Assembly: GCF_000814825.1 (NCBI RefSeq) | Contig: NZ_CP009302.1 | Span: 1,612,001-1,676,000 of the forward strand | Origin: Berryella intestinalis | GTDB taxonomy: Bacteria > Actinomycetota > Coriobacteriia > Coriobacteriales > Eggerthellaceae | Length of the DNA stretch: 64,000 nt | Reading direction: 5' to 3' | Part shown: positions 35,646 through 44,296 of the stretch, in pieces | Numbering within the stretch: position 1 is the stretch's first letter | How the letters are laid out: every line of letters begins with the position of its first letter | Made by a program: the position numbers and the translations under genes | Notes under the pieces: model-generated | The model's database searches: none | What the model saw: only the letters and a program-made list of their open reading frames with translations | What the model was told of the DNA's origin: nothing

Positions 35646-36410
35646 ATGACGAGAGAATCACTGCTCAGCATTCGGGGGCTGTCCGCCGCCGTCGAGGACA
35701 AGCCCATCCTCCGCGAAGTCGACCTCGAGGTCGCGCAAGGCGAGGTCCACGTCCTCATGGGACCCAACGGCGCCGGCAAGACCACCCTCGGCCACATCGC
35801 CATGGGCGACCCCGCCTACGAGGTCACCGGGGGCTCCATCGTCTTCGACGGCCAGGACATCACCGAGCTTCCCACCGACAAGCGCTCGCATGCGGGCCTG
35901 TTCCTCAGCTTCCAGGCCCCCGTCGAGATCCCGGGCGTGCCCCTGTCCAGCTTCCTGCGCGCCACCATCGAAGGCCGGCCCGGCATGGAGATGAAGAACA
36001 AGGAGTTCCGCCGCCGCATCAGGCAGCTGGCCGACGAGCTGAGCATGGATCCCTCCTACCTCGACCGCGAACTGGGTGTGGGCTTCTCGGGCGGAGAGAA
36101 GAAGAAGGTCGAGATGCTGCAGCTGCTGCTGTTGCAGCCCAAGCTGGCCATCCTGGACGAAACCGACTCGGGACTCGACGTGGACGCGCTGTCGGTGGTC
36201 TCCAAGGGCATGGAGTCCTACCGCAGGAACTGCGACGGGACCCTGCTCATCATCACGCATAACACGCGCATCCTCGAGCACCTCGACGTCGATCGCGTGC
36301 ACGTCATGGTGCGCGGGAAGGTCGTCGCCGAGGGCGATTCGTCCCTCATCGACGACATCGACCGCAACGGGTTCGAGCAGTTCGGCCATATCGCCGAAGA
36401 GGCCGAGTAG
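35646..36410 (+). CDS. sufC: SufC Fe-S assembly ATPase
   Basis: SufC is the ABC-type ATPase of the SufBCD scaffold. The 254-residue protein has Walker A GPNGAGKTT (39-47), the SufC-type signature GVGFSGGEKKKVEMLQLLLLQP and Walker B LAILDETDSGLDVDAL. AAGGA lies 7 bases before the ATG. It is the first gene of sufCBDSU, with sufB starting 10 bases after its stop. Confidence 0.97.
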   Translation: MTRESLLSIRGLSAAVEDKPILREVDLEVAQGEVHVLMGPNGAGKTTLGHIAMGDPAYEVTGGSIVFDGQDITELPTDKRSHAGLFLSFQAPVEIPGVPLSSFLRATIEGRPGMEMKNKEFRRRIRQLADELSMDPSYLDRELGVGFSGGEKKKVEMLQLLLLQPKLAILDETDSGLDVDALSVVSKGMESYRRNCDGTLLIITHNTRILEHLDVDRVHVMVRGKVVAEGDSSLIDDIDRNGFEQFGHIAEEAE

Positions 36411-36419
36411 GCGGTCGTC

Positions 36420-37826
36420 GTGGAGAAGAAGAGAGCCGAAGTCGCCGACATCGATCGCAGCCTGTACGATTTCCGCTACGACGATTCCGACCAGGAGAAG
36501 CTCGACGGCCTCACCGAAGAGGTCGTGCGCGAGATCTCCGAGAAGAAAAACGAGCCCGCATGGATGCTCGAGCACCGTCTGAAGTCGCTCGAGATCTACC
36601 GGGCCATGCCCATCTCCGATTGGGGCCCTTCCATCGAAGGCCTCGACACCGACCACATCGTCACCTACGTGAAGCCCAACACCGAGCAGCAAAGCGATTG
36701 GGACAGCGTTCCCGACGAGATCAAGGACACCTTCGAGCGCCTGGGAATCCCCCAGGCCGAGCGCTCCTACCTCGCCGGCGTGGGCGCCCAGTACGACTCC
36801 GAGCTGGTGTACCACTCCATGCAGGAGAGCGCCGCCAAGATGGGCATCGTGTACTCGGGCATCGAAGAGGCGCTCGAGGGAGAATACGCCGAGCTCATCC
36901 GCGAGAAGTTCATGACGCTCATCCGTCCCGACGACCACAAGTTCGCGGCGCTGCACGGCGCGGTGTGGTCGGGCGGCTCGTTCGTGTACGTCCCCAAAGG
37001 CGTGCGCCTCGACTACCCCCTGCAAAGCTACTTCCGCCTGAACGCGAAGGGCGCGGGCCAGTTCGAGCACACGCTCATCATCGTGGAAGACGACGCCGAC
37101 CTGCACTTCATCGAGGGCTGCTCGGCGCCCAAGTACAACGTCGCGAACCTGCATGCGGGCGCCGTCGAGCTGTTCGTGGGCAAGCGCGCCCATCTGCGCT
37201 ACTCGACCATCGAGAACTGGTCGAAGAACATGTACAACCTCAACACCAAGCGCTCCATCTGCGACGAAGAGGGCGAGATCGAGTGGATCAGCGGCTCGTT
37301 CGGCAGCCACGTGGGCTACCTCTACCCCATGTCGATCCTCGCCGGGCGCAAGAGCAAGTCCAGCTTCACGGGCATCACCTTCGCAGGGAAGGGCCAGAAC
37401 CTCGACACGGGGTGCAAGGTGGTCCTCGCCGCTCCCGAGACCAGCGCGTCGGTCGAGACCAAGGGCATCTCGAAGGGCGGCGGCGTGCAGACGTTCCGCA
37501 GCTCCGTGGTCGCAACCCCCAACGCCGAGGGCTCGCGCGCGAGCATCTCGTGCGCCTCGCTCATGCTCGACGACATCAGCCGCTCGGACACCATCCCCGC
37601 GATGGACATCCGCTGCAAAAACGTCGATGTCGGGCACGAGGCCACCATCGGGCGCATCGGCGACGACAAGCTGTTCTACCTCATGAGCCGCGGAGTTTCC
37701 GAAGAAGAGGCCCGCACCATGATCGTGAACGGGTTCGCCGAGCCCATCTCCAAGGAACTGCCGCTGGAATACGCCGTGGAGATGAACAACCTCATCAAGC
37801 TCGAGATGGAAGGGGCGATCGGGTAA
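36420..37826 (+). CDS. sufB: SufB Fe-S scaffold protein
   Basis: SufB is the core scaffold on which the SufBCD complex assembles [4Fe-4S] clusters. The 468-residue protein has the beta-helix core with WSGGSFVYVPKGV, the conserved EGCSAPKYNVANLHAGAVEL and RSDTIPAMDI, and the C-terminal VGHEATIGRIGDDKLFYLMSRG. It starts with GTG at 36420 with only a weak ribosome-binding site, so coupling to sufC is probable. Its stop TAA overlaps the sufD ATG by one base. Confidence 0.97.
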   Translation: MEKKRAEVADIDRSLYDFRYDDSDQEKLDGLTEEVVREISEKKNEPAWMLEHRLKSLEIYRAMPISDWGPSIEGLDTDHIVTYVKPNTEQQSDWDSVPDEIKDTFERLGIPQAERSYLAGVGAQYDSELVYHSMQESAAKMGIVYSGIEEALEGEYAELIREKFMTLIRPDDHKFAALHGAVWSGGSFVYVPKGVRLDYPLQSYFRLNAKGAGQFEHTLIIVEDDADLHFIEGCSAPKYNVANLHAGAVELFVGKRAHLRYSTIENWSKNMYNLNTKRSICDEEGEIEWISGSFGSHVGYLYPMSILAGRKSKSSFTGITFAGKGQNLDTGCKVVLAAPETSASVETKGISKGGGVQTFRSSVVATPNAEGSRASISCASLMLDDISRSDTIPAMDIRCKNVDVGHEATIGRIGDDKLFYLMSRGVSEEEARTMIVNGFAEPISKELPLEYAVEMNNLIKLEMEGAIG

Positions 37827-39064
37827 TGGACGCCTACGTCTTGGAACAGCTCAACGCGATGCCCGCTCCCACGTGGCACCGCCTGAAGATGAACAGCACC
37901 GACGTCGAAGTCCCGGGCAACCTCGAGGCCGTCAGCGACATCGTGCTCGAAGCCGCACCCGAGGCCTTCGGCGAGGCCGGCGCGTTCGAGCGCGCCATGG
38001 ATGCCGCCCAGGAAGCCTGGCTGGCCGCCCATCCCGTCGCCGAACGGGCTCCCGCGGCCGAAGGGGGCTTCGACAGCCTGGCCCTGTCCGCCTACCAGGC
38101 CCGCGCGGCCGCCCTCGAAGACGCGCGCGACATCCGCGCGGCATTCGAGACCGGCATGGGCGAAGCGGGCGCGAAGTTCCTCAACACCGTGGCCGGCGAC
38201 CCCGTCGTCATCGCCTCTGCGCCCAACGCCGAAACGAGCGCGACCCTGCGCCTTTCGGGTGTCGACGGCGCGGTCAATGCCTGCGCCCTCGACATCGTCG
38301 CCGCCGAGAACTCCGTCGTGAACCTCGTCGTATCGGTCGACTCCCCCGTCCGGGGATCGGGCTTCGTCGGCACCGAGCTGCGCGTGTTCGCGCACAAAGG
38401 CTCGCAGGTCAACATCGTGCGCACCCAGACGCTCGATGCCGATTGGACCGACCTTGACGATATGGGCCTGTTCGCCGACGCCGACGCCCGCATATCCATC
38501 CGCGAAACCGTCCTGGGGGCGGCGAAGGCCTACGGCGGTATCGGGGGCGATCTGCGCGGAGACGCTTCGTCGATCGACATCGACCTGCGCTATCTGGGGC
38601 ACGGCGACCTCGAGCGAGACTTCAACTACTCCCTTCGCCACCACGGCCTCAAAACCGAGTGCACCATCAAGGCCAACGGCGTGCTGGCCGGTTCCAGCAA
38701 GAAGGTCCTGCGCGGCACCATCGACCTCGTCCGCGGATGCAAGGGGTCGGCGGGGCAGGAAAACGAAACCGTGCTGCTGGTAGACGACGGCGTGACCAAC
38801 CTCACCGTTCCCGTCATCCTGTGCAACGAAGACGACGTGTCGGGCAACCACGGCGCAACCATCGGGCATGTGCGCGACGAGCAGATGCTCTACCTTGCCT
38901 GCCGCGGGCTCTCGCGCGAAGCCGCCGAGAAGATGTTCGTGCGCGCCATCATGGAGCAGGCCGCCCTCGAAGCGCCCGACGACGCCACCTACCGCAGCGT
39001 CCTGCGCCTGGGGGATGCGGTTGTGGGCAACTTCTCCGCCCGCCTCGACAAGGACGGTGAGTAG
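37826..39064 (+). CDS. sufD: SufD-type scaffold protein
   Basis: SufD is the SufB paralogue that completes the SufB-C2-D scaffold. The 412-residue sequence is divergent N-terminally. It has the family C-terminal core with VRGCKGSAGQENETVLL, PVILCNEDDVSGNHGATIGHVRDEQMLYLACRG and the conserved His of SGNHGA. The start ATG at 37826 overlaps the sufB stop (TAATG). The stop is followed after one base by the sufS ATG. Confidence 0.93.
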   Translation: MDAYVLEQLNAMPAPTWHRLKMNSTDVEVPGNLEAVSDIVLEAAPEAFGEAGAFERAMDAAQEAWLAAHPVAERAPAAEGGFDSLALSAYQARAAALEDARDIRAAFETGMGEAGAKFLNTVAGDPVVIASAPNAETSATLRLSGVDGAVNACALDIVAAENSVVNLVVSVDSPVRGSGFVGTELRVFAHKGSQVNIVRTQTLDADWTDLDDMGLFADADARISIRETVLGAAKAYGGIGGDLRGDASSIDIDLRYLGHGDLERDFNYSLRHHGLKTECTIKANGVLAGSSKKVLRGTIDLVRGCKGSAGQENETVLLVDDGVTNLTVPVILCNEDDVSGNHGATIGHVRDEQMLYLACRGLSREAAEKMFVRAIMEQAALEAPDDATYRSVLRLGDAVVGNFSARLDKDGE

Positions 39065-39065
39065 G

Positions 39066-40295
39066 ATGGCCGTCGATATCGCCTCGAACCCCTACAAGCG
39101 GGACTTCCCGCTGCTGGCGAACAACCCGCAGCTCAAATTCCTCGACAGCGCCGCCACGGCCCAGCGCCCGGCGTGCGTGCTGGATGCCCAGCGCGTGTTC
39201 TACGAGACCATGAACGCGAACCCCCTGCGCGGCCTGTACGGCCTGTCCGTGAAGGCGACGATGGCCATCGAGGATGCGCGCAGGCACGTTGCCTCGTTCA
39301 TCGGCGCGCCCGATCACCGCGATATCGTGTTCGGCCGCAACGCAAGCGAGATGCTGAACCTCGTGGCGCTGTCGTACGGCCCCACCGCCGTCGGCGAGGG
39401 CGACGAGATCTGCATCACCATCATGGAGCACCACTCCAACCTCATCCCCTGGCAGCAGGTCTGCCGCGCGACCGGGGCGAAGCTGGTGTTCATGCGCCCG
39501 AACGAGGACGGCGTCATCACCGAGAACGAGATGCGCACTAAGATCGGAGCGCGCACCCGCATCGTGTCGGCCGTGCACGTCTCCAACGTCTTGGGCGTGG
39601 AAAACGACGTGAAGCTCATGGCCTCCATCGCGCACGAGAACGGCGCGGTCATGGTGGTCGACGGGGCTCAGTCGGTCCCCCATCTGCGCGTCGATGTGCA
39701 GGATCTCGACTGCGACTTCTTCGTGTTCTCGGCCCACAAGCTGTTCGGCCCCATGGGCATCGGAGTTTTATGGGGCAGACACGACCTGCTCGACGCCATG
39801 CCGCCCTTCCTCACCGGCGGCGAGATGATCGACAACGTAACCGAATCCGGCGCCACCTGGGCCCAGGTTCCCGAGAAGTTCGAGGCGGGCACTCAGGATG
39901 CCGCGGGCATGTACGCGCTCGATGCGGCGATCTCCTACGTCGAGAGCATCGGATTGGACGCCATCCGCGAACGCGAGGACGCCCTGGTGGCTTACGCGAT
40001 GCAGCGCATGGGAGAGCTTCCCTTCATCGAGATCATCGGATCGGGGGATCCGCGCTTGCACCACGGCGTGATCAGCTTCAACGTGAAGGGCATCCACCCC
40101 CACGACGTTTCGAGCGTGCTCGATATCGACGATGTGGCCATACGCGCGGGGCACCACTGCGCCCAACCGCTGCTGGCCTGGCTGGGCGTCGAGTCCAGCT
40201 GCCGCGCATCGGTTGCGTTCTACAACGACTCTTCCGACATCGACGCGATGATCGAAGGGCTCGAAAAGGTTTGGAGCATGTTCAATGGGGAATAA
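39066..40295 (+). CDS. sufS: SufS cysteine desulfurase
   Basis: This PLP enzyme (group II NifS-like) takes sulfur from cysteine and passes it to SufU. The 409-residue protein has the PLP lysine K225 (SAHKLFGPMG), the conserved MEHHSNLIPW histidines, VDGAQSVPH, and the persulfide cysteine C365 in RAGHHCAQP. The ATG at 39066 sits in gagtaggATG immediately after the sufD stop, with little space for an independent ribosome-binding site, which suggests translational coupling. Confidence 0.97.
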   Translation: MAVDIASNPYKRDFPLLANNPQLKFLDSAATAQRPACVLDAQRVFYETMNANPLRGLYGLSVKATMAIEDARRHVASFIGAPDHRDIVFGRNASEMLNLVALSYGPTAVGEGDEICITIMEHHSNLIPWQQVCRATGAKLVFMRPNEDGVITENEMRTKIGARTRIVSAVHVSNVLGVENDVKLMASIAHENGAVMVVDGAQSVPHLRVDVQDLDCDFFVFSAHKLFGPMGIGVLWGRHDLLDAMPPFLTGGEMIDNVTESGATWAQVPEKFEAGTQDAAGMYALDAAISYVESIGLDAIREREDALVAYAMQRMGELPFIEIIGSGDPRLHHGVISFNVKGIHPHDVSSVLDIDDVAIRAGHHCAQPLLAWLGVESSCRASVAFYNDSSDIDAMIEGLEKVWSMFNGE

Positions 40296-40716
40296 CATCT
40301 ACACCGCGGCGCTCATGGAGCACAACGCGCATCCCGACTACAAGTACGACATGGAAAACGCCACCTACGAGCACGAGGGCATCAACCCCAGCTGCGGCGA
40401 CGAGATGGTGCTCAAGCTGCGCGTCGAGAACGGGATCATCGAGGAAGCGGCGTTCACCGGGCACGGATGCGCGGTGTCGCAGGCTTCCGCCGACATCATG
40501 GCCGATCTCATCACGGGCGAGACGGTCGAGGAGGCAAAGCGCCTCTCCAGCCTGTTCGTCGGCATGATCCAGGGCAAAGAGCTCACCGATCAGGAAAAAG
40601 AGGACCTCGACGAGGCCTACGAGCTGGAAACCATCGGGCGCATGCCCGCGCGCGTGAAGTGCGCCGAGCTGGCTTGGCGCACCCTCGACGGCATCCTGGA
40701 GGAAAACGGGCTGTAA
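40285..40716 (+). CDS. sufU: SufU-type sulfur transfer protein
   Basis: SufU is the zinc-dependent sulfurtransferase partner of SufS in Gram-positive-type Suf systems. The 143-residue protein has C37-G-D39 (NPSCGDE), C62 (GHGCAVSQAS) and C126 (RVKCAELAW), the usual zinc ligands and acceptor cysteine. It overlaps sufS by 11 bases. A strong hairpin lies about 30 bases downstream, ending the suf operon. Confidence 0.95.
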   Translation: MGNNIYTAALMEHNAHPDYKYDMENATYEHEGINPSCGDEMVLKLRVENGIIEEAAFTGHGCAVSQASADIMADLITGETVEEAKRLSSLFVGMIQGKELTDQEKEDLDEAYELETIGRMPARVKCAELAWRTLDGILEENGL

Positions 40717-40745
40717 CGCCCGATCCGCCCATGCCCCGATAGCGA

Positions 40746-40777
40746 AGGGGGAGCCCGGAAACCTCCGAACTCCCCCT
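40746..40777. terminator. strong hairpin between convergent suf and alcohol dehydrogenase units
   Basis: Perfect 8-bp outer arms AGGGGGAG (40746-40753) and CTCCCCCT (40770-40777) enclose an inner CGGA/TCCG pairing. Neither strand has a clear T-tract, so if it is a terminator it is not of the classical type. It sits exactly between two convergent transcription units. Confidence 0.5.
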
Positions 40778-40786
40778 GAAATCCCA

Positions 40787-40864
40787 CTATGCGACCGGCT
40801 TCGACCCCGGTTCGACGGCTGCGAGGTACTGTTCTTCCGAAACGGGTTCGAGCCACTCGTTCAT
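40787..40864 (-). CDS. possible 25-residue peptide downstream of alcohol dehydrogenase
   Basis: A short open frame begins with ATG at 40864, with AAGGTGGT about 6 bases upstream, and encodes an acidic peptide beginning MNEWLEPVSEEQYL and ending in PGSKPVA. It starts 12 bases after the alcohol dehydrogenase stop and ends just before the inter-operon hairpin, so it would be transcribed with merR-adh. I recognise no family. Spacing and ribosome-binding site are suggestive, but at this length chance cannot be excluded. Confidence 0.35.
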   Translation of the reverse strand: MNEWLEPVSEEQYLAAVEPGSKPVA

Positions 40865-40876
40865 CGTCAGACCACC

Positions 40877-42043
40877 TTACTCGCTTTCGACCGGGATCTC
40901 GCGCACGTCTTCGGGCGACAGCTTCTTGTACCCGCCGTCCAGAAGGAACGTCGCTTTAACCACGTCGTCGTACTGATCGGGTTCGAGGCCCAGATCGCGC
41001 ACATGGCGCACCACCCCGATCTCGTCCATCCACGCCTCCATGGCCGCAAGCCCCTCGCGGGCCACCTGCTCGTCGGTCTTCCCCTCGGAGCGCACGCCCC
41101 ACACCTCGGTCGCGAATCGGACGAACTTCCCCATGCCGTAGGGCATGATGCGGCGATAGTAGGCCGGAGCGACCGCCGACAGGGTCATGCCGTGCGTGGC
41201 GTCGGTGACCGCGCCGATGGCCTGCCCGATCATATGGACCTCCCAGTCGCCGGCCTTTCCCTTGCCTACGAACGTGTTCAGAGCCCAGGTGCTGATCCAG
41301 CTGATATCGGAGCGCGCCCCGTAATCCCTCGGATCGGCCACGGCGATGCGCGCTGCCTTCACGAGGTTCTTCATCAGGGCCTCGGACACGTAGTCGGACG
41401 TGTTGTCGTCCTGCCCCGAGAAGTACTGCTCCTGGATATGGTTGAACGCGTCGAAGATGCCGGCCCTCATCTGGTAATCGGGCACGGTGAACGTGAGCTC
41501 GGGATTGATGATGGAAAACTTCGGAATCGCCTCGGGGCCGAACACGTGGCCGATCTTCAACCCCAGTTCGGGATTGGTGATGACGCTTCCGCCGTTCATC
41601 TCGCTTCCCGTGCCGGACATGGTGAGGATGCTCCCCACGGGAATGATCTCGTTATCGGGGCGCTCCATGCGGAAGTAGTACTTGTCCCAGGGGTCCTCGT
41701 CGCAGTGGGCCGAAACCGACACGCCCTTGGCGTAATCGATGACCGAGCCCCCGCCCACGGCCAGCAGCAGGTCCGCATCAGCCTCGCGGGCGATGCACGC
41801 TCCCTCGCGCAGCTTGTCGGCGGTGGGGTTCGACATGACGCCGCCGTCTTCGACCACGTTTTTCCCCGCGGCCTTCAGCATCCCCATGACCTGGTCGTAC
41901 AGACCCGATCGCTTGATGGAGCCGCCGCCGTATATGAGCACGACGTTGTCCCCGTATTCGGAGAGCTCGTCGGCCAGCTTTTCGACGGCGTTGGGTCCGA
42001 AGTGGACGCGGCAGGGGTTATGGTAGGTGAAATCTCCCAGCAT
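40877..42043 (-). CDS. iron-containing alcohol dehydrogenase (butanol dehydrogenase type)
   Basis: This group III, iron-dependent NAD(P)H alcohol dehydrogenase is 388 residues. The nucleotide-binding region has LIYGGGSIKRSG and DLLLAVGGGSVIDYAKG. The metal-binding region has FDAFNHIQEQYFS (Asp and His) and MIGQAIGAVTDATHGMTLS (His, His). It resembles the YqhD/BdhA group that reduces short aldehydes. The ATG at 42043 has AAAGGAA 6 bases upstream; the frame runs on upstream through the MerR gene region but is not coding there. With the adjacent MerR regulator it forms an aldehyde-responsive AdhR-like unit (inference). Confidence 0.9.
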   Translation of the reverse strand: MLGDFTYHNPCRVHFGPNAVEKLADELSEYGDNVVLIYGGGSIKRSGLYDQVMGMLKAAGKNVVEDGGVMSNPTADKLREGACIAREADADLLLAVGGGSVIDYAKGVSVSAHCDEDPWDKYYFRMERPDNEIIPVGSILTMSGTGSEMNGGSVITNPELGLKIGHVFGPEAIPKFSIINPELTFTVPDYQMRAGIFDAFNHIQEQYFSGQDDNTSDYVSEALMKNLVKAARIAVADPRDYGARSDISWISTWALNTFVGKGKAGDWEVHMIGQAIGAVTDATHGMTLSAVAPAYYRRIMPYGMGKFVRFATEVWGVRSEGKTDEQVAREGLAAMEAWMDEIGVVRHVRDLGLEPDQYDDVVKATFLLDGGYKKLSPEDVREIPVESE

Positions 42044-42132
42044 GGATGGTTCCTTTCTCGGTCGGCCGCAAGCGCATCGGCGAAAAGCCGTCGGCAAAAG
42101 CGGCGTTTCAGATGAAGAGAGCGTACGGGGGC

Positions 42133-42537
42133 CTACGAACGCGACGGGGGTTCGGACGCACCGGAGCGCCAGTCCAAGACCCCGGTTGCCACGGCGTCTT
42201 CGTACCGGGCGATCTTGTACTCGATCTTCTCGAGGGCGGCATCGTAGCGCGCCCGTTCGGCAAGCATCTCGTTGCGGGCCTCCACAAGCAGGTCGAGCCG
42301 CGCCTGCAGCGTATCGCCGCCCTGCCTGAACAGGCGCACGTACTCGGCGAGGGCATCGACGGACAGCCCGGCGCTCCGAAAGCAGACCGCCGTTTCCACC
42401 CAGCCCAGATCCTCTTCGCTGAAGTCCCGAACCCCGCCGGCCGTGCGGCGCACGCGCGGTATGGCCCCGACGCGCTCGTAATAGCGCAGGGTGTCGGGGC
42501 TGACCCCGAACCTCTCTGCGGTTTCCTTGATGTTCAC
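42133..42537 (-). CDS. MerR family regulator (AdhR-like)
   Basis: The 134-residue protein has an N-terminal MerR helix-turn-helix and wing: MNIKETAERFGVSPDTLRYYERVGAIPRVRR, then FSEEDLGWVETAVCFRSAGLSVDALAEYV, and a dimerisation coiled coil (about 85-120). It ends with no metal-binding cysteines, like aldehyde-sensing AdhR/NmlR proteins; C54 lies in the conserved position of the second helical pair (AVCFRSAG). It sits 89 bp upstream of the alcohol dehydrogenase on the same strand and is preceded by a MerR-type promoter. Confidence 0.9.
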   Translation of the reverse strand: MNIKETAERFGVSPDTLRYYERVGAIPRVRRTAGGVRDFSEEDLGWVETAVCFRSAGLSVDALAEYVRLFRQGGDTLQARLDLLVEARNEMLAERARYDAALEKIEYKIARYEDAVATGVLDWRSGASEPPSRS

Positions 42538-42563
42538 GTCGCGCCTCCTCTCTCTCGAAACGC

Positions 42564-42594
42564 ATTATGGGACTTGGAGCTGACTCTAAGTCAA
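42564..42594 (-). promoter_or_regulatory. MerR-type promoter/operator of merR-adh
   Basis: On the minus strand TTGACT (42594-42589) and CATAAT (42569-42564) are separated by 19 bp, the long spacer that characterises MerR-activated promoters. The spacer carries the dyad ACTTGGAG-ctga-CTCTAAGT (42572-42591, one mismatch), the expected MerR binding site. It lies about 27 bases upstream of the merR start codon. Confidence 0.85.
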
Positions 42595-42729
42595 GTAGCG
42601 ACACGAAAACCCGCCCTTGAAGCAACCGGGCTTGCCGGGTTCCCCGAAGGCGGCGATGACCTGCAAGGAAGCCTTGCGGTAACGGAGCACGGGGCCGACG
42701 CGCGCCTAAGCGCTCACGTGAAGAATCAG

Positions 42730-42770
42730 TGGATAAACAACGAAGGGCCCCGGAAATCCGGAGCCCTTCG
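42730..42770 (-). terminator. terminator after the TorD-like gene
   Basis: On the minus strand a long stem (CGAAGGGC-x-CCGG, within 42770-42741, pairing CGAAGGGC with GCCCTTCG) is followed by TTGTTTAT. It lies 16 bases after the torD-like stop codon. Confidence 0.8.
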
Positions 42771-42785
42771 CCACGTGAAAGGAAC

Positions 42786-43418
42786 TTAAGCGGCCGCGCG
42801 CCTGACTGCAGCCAACAGCGCGGCGGCGACGCCCAGAAGATGCTCGTAGTAACCTCCGGGAGCGGATGCGGAAACGGCCCGCCGGAACCCGTCGATCCAG
42901 CCTCCCGGATGCGCATCGATGAAATCGGCGATCTGAGCGGGGTCCACGCGCTCCCCTTCCGCCATCCTTTCCAAAAGCACCGAAAGGTACAGAAGCTCGA
43001 TGCCCATATGGTCTTCGTACTGGTTGTTCTGGTTTTCCAGCTGCAAGCCGGCAGCGCTTAAGACCTCGCGCATCTCGTAGGTGGCGGCCCCGAACCCGAC
43101 GTTGGTCCCCTCTGCCCGGTACATGGTTTCCCAGGGGGCCGCCGCGGGCTTCGGGGGACCGATGAACAGGCGCGCGTACTCGACCGACGCATCGGTGACC
43201 GGATCGATGTCGCACGAGTCGGCCAGCTCCCGCACGAATGCCGCAAGAGCCGACGCCGCCTGCCGCACCTCGGCGTCGCCGAAGTCGGGGAATTCTTCCC
43301 AGAAACCCTCCTCGATCGCCCACGATCCTTCCTGGGTAGGAGGTTTCATCAGGGAATTCCCCAAAAAAGCGAACACCTCGCCCAGTCCCGCCGCCTGCTC
43401 TTCGATAACGATGCCCAT
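42786..43418 (-). CDS. TorD/DmsD family molybdoenzyme chaperone
   Basis: The 210-residue all-helical protein fits the TorD/DmsD family, chaperones that bind the Tat signal of molybdopterin oxidoreductases and guide cofactor insertion. Seen are EYARLFIGPPKPAAAPWETMY (the family's Y-x-R-L-F-x-GP signature), ATYEMREVLSAAGL and EDHMGIELLYLSVLLERM. The ATG at 43418 has a very good GGAGGG 3 bases upstream. No molybdoenzyme gene is adjacent, so its client is elsewhere in the genome. Confidence 0.85.
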   Translation of the reverse strand: MGIVIEEQAAGLGEVFAFLGNSLMKPPTQEGSWAIEEGFWEEFPDFGDAEVRQAASALAAFVRELADSCDIDPVTDASVEYARLFIGPPKPAAAPWETMYRAEGTNVGFGAATYEMREVLSAAGLQLENQNNQYEDHMGIELLYLSVLLERMAEGERVDPAQIADFIDAHPGGWIDGFRRAVSASAPGGYYEHLLGVAAALLAAVRRAAA

Positions 43419-43436
43419 CGACCCTCCGCTTTTCCG

Positions 43437-43468
43437 AAAACGGTCGGCCCCGCAGGGGAGGCCGACCG
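43437..43468 (-). terminator. hairpin with T-run between the ABC operon and the TorD-like gene
   Basis: Perfect 9-bp arms CGGTCGGCC (43441-43449) and GGCCGACCG (43460-43468) are followed on the minus strand by TTTTCGG. It is about 109 bases after the ABC permease stop and ends only some 10 bases before the torD-like ribosome-binding site, so it may terminate the ABC operon or attenuate torD. Confidence 0.7.
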
Positions 43469-43576
43469 CAGCCCTCTTCTTCGCTGTCAGGATACCGCAC
43501 TTCGATGCGCAGGCGGTTTTCGTCAGAAAGACGATGCCGATGCGCAGGATCGCGGTACGCGCCGCCCCGATGCTGC

Positions 43577-44296
43577 CTAGATGTCGCGGCGCGCGAAGAC
43601 GCGGCAGGCGACAACGTAGCTTATCGCCATCGCTACGCAGGTCACGCCGACGAACACGGCGGCAGCAAGATACGCCACCCCGTCGGTCCCGAACGAAGCC
43701 AGCAGCCCGCTCACCCAATCGGCGACCGCGGAGCCCTTGAACAGACCCTGCGCTGCGTAGATGCCGAAGCACATGATGAGGAACAAGGCCATGGGCGCAA
43801 AGGTCGTAGCCTTCGTGAGGCCCGACTTGAACATAAAGGGAAACGAAATCGCGCCGGATAAACCGCTCATGAACGAAGCTACCACCGCGCACAGCACGGC
43901 CGCACCCCAGGAGATCTCGGCGTTATCTAACCAATCCGCAAGAACCCCGACGGCAGGCGCCAGCGCGGTGACCCCAGCAATAAGCACCATGTACAGAACC
44001 AATGACAGCACCGCCGACGCAGCCATGACGGCAAGCATCATCACATACCGGGCGGCGACCAAGCTCGCCCGATCGGGGTTCGCCGCAAGCCTGAGGTTCA
44101 GCCAACCCTGGTCGGCTTCGGCGTTGAACGCCGTTGCCAGGTACAGATACGGGATCTGGAATCCCATCAGGCCGATGAACAGCGCCGGATTCCCCGAGAA
44201 GAAGGCTGCGACCAGCGCGGCCGCAAGCGATATGCCCATGGCCGACACGATGCTCCAGCGCACGATGATCCAGTCGGTCAGTATGTTCTCCCTCAT
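43577..44296 (-). CDS. ABC-2 type transporter permease
   Basis: The 239-residue protein has six or so hydrophobic segments (for example about 20-36, 40-55, 88-112, 135-160, 170-185, 212-232) and short loops, the layout of ABC-2 permeases of the YtrC/EcsB kind. It contains AEADQGWLNLRLAANPDRASLVAARYVM, a cytoplasmic loop seen in this group (ABC2_membrane_5 type). The ATG at 44296 overlaps the ATPase stop (ATGA), with GGGGAGG upstream. It forms an exporter with the ATPase upstream; the substrate is unknown. Confidence 0.8.
   Translation of the reverse strand: MRENILTDWIIVRWSIVSAMGISLAAALVAAFFSGNPALFIGLMGFQIPYLYLATAFNAEADQGWLNLRLAANPDRASLVAARYVMMLAVMAASAVLSLVLYMVLIAGVTALAPAVGVLADWLDNAEISWGAAVLCAVVASFMSGLSGAISFPFMFKSGLTKATTFAPMALFLIMCFGIYAAQGLFKGSAVADWVSGLLASFGTDGVAYLAAAVFVGVTCVAMAISYVVACRVFARRDI

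Noticed and set aside
40877-42916. Extended 679-codon frame for the alcohol dehydrogenase
   Set aside because: The upstream part overlaps the merR gene in another frame and has no similarity to the family; the ATG at 42043 has a good ribosome-binding site.
42786-43892. Extended frame for the TorD-like protein reaching to 43892
   Set aside because: The upstream part runs opposite nothing conserved, crosses the ABC permease end and a terminator hairpin; the ATG at 43418 has an excellent ribosome-binding site.
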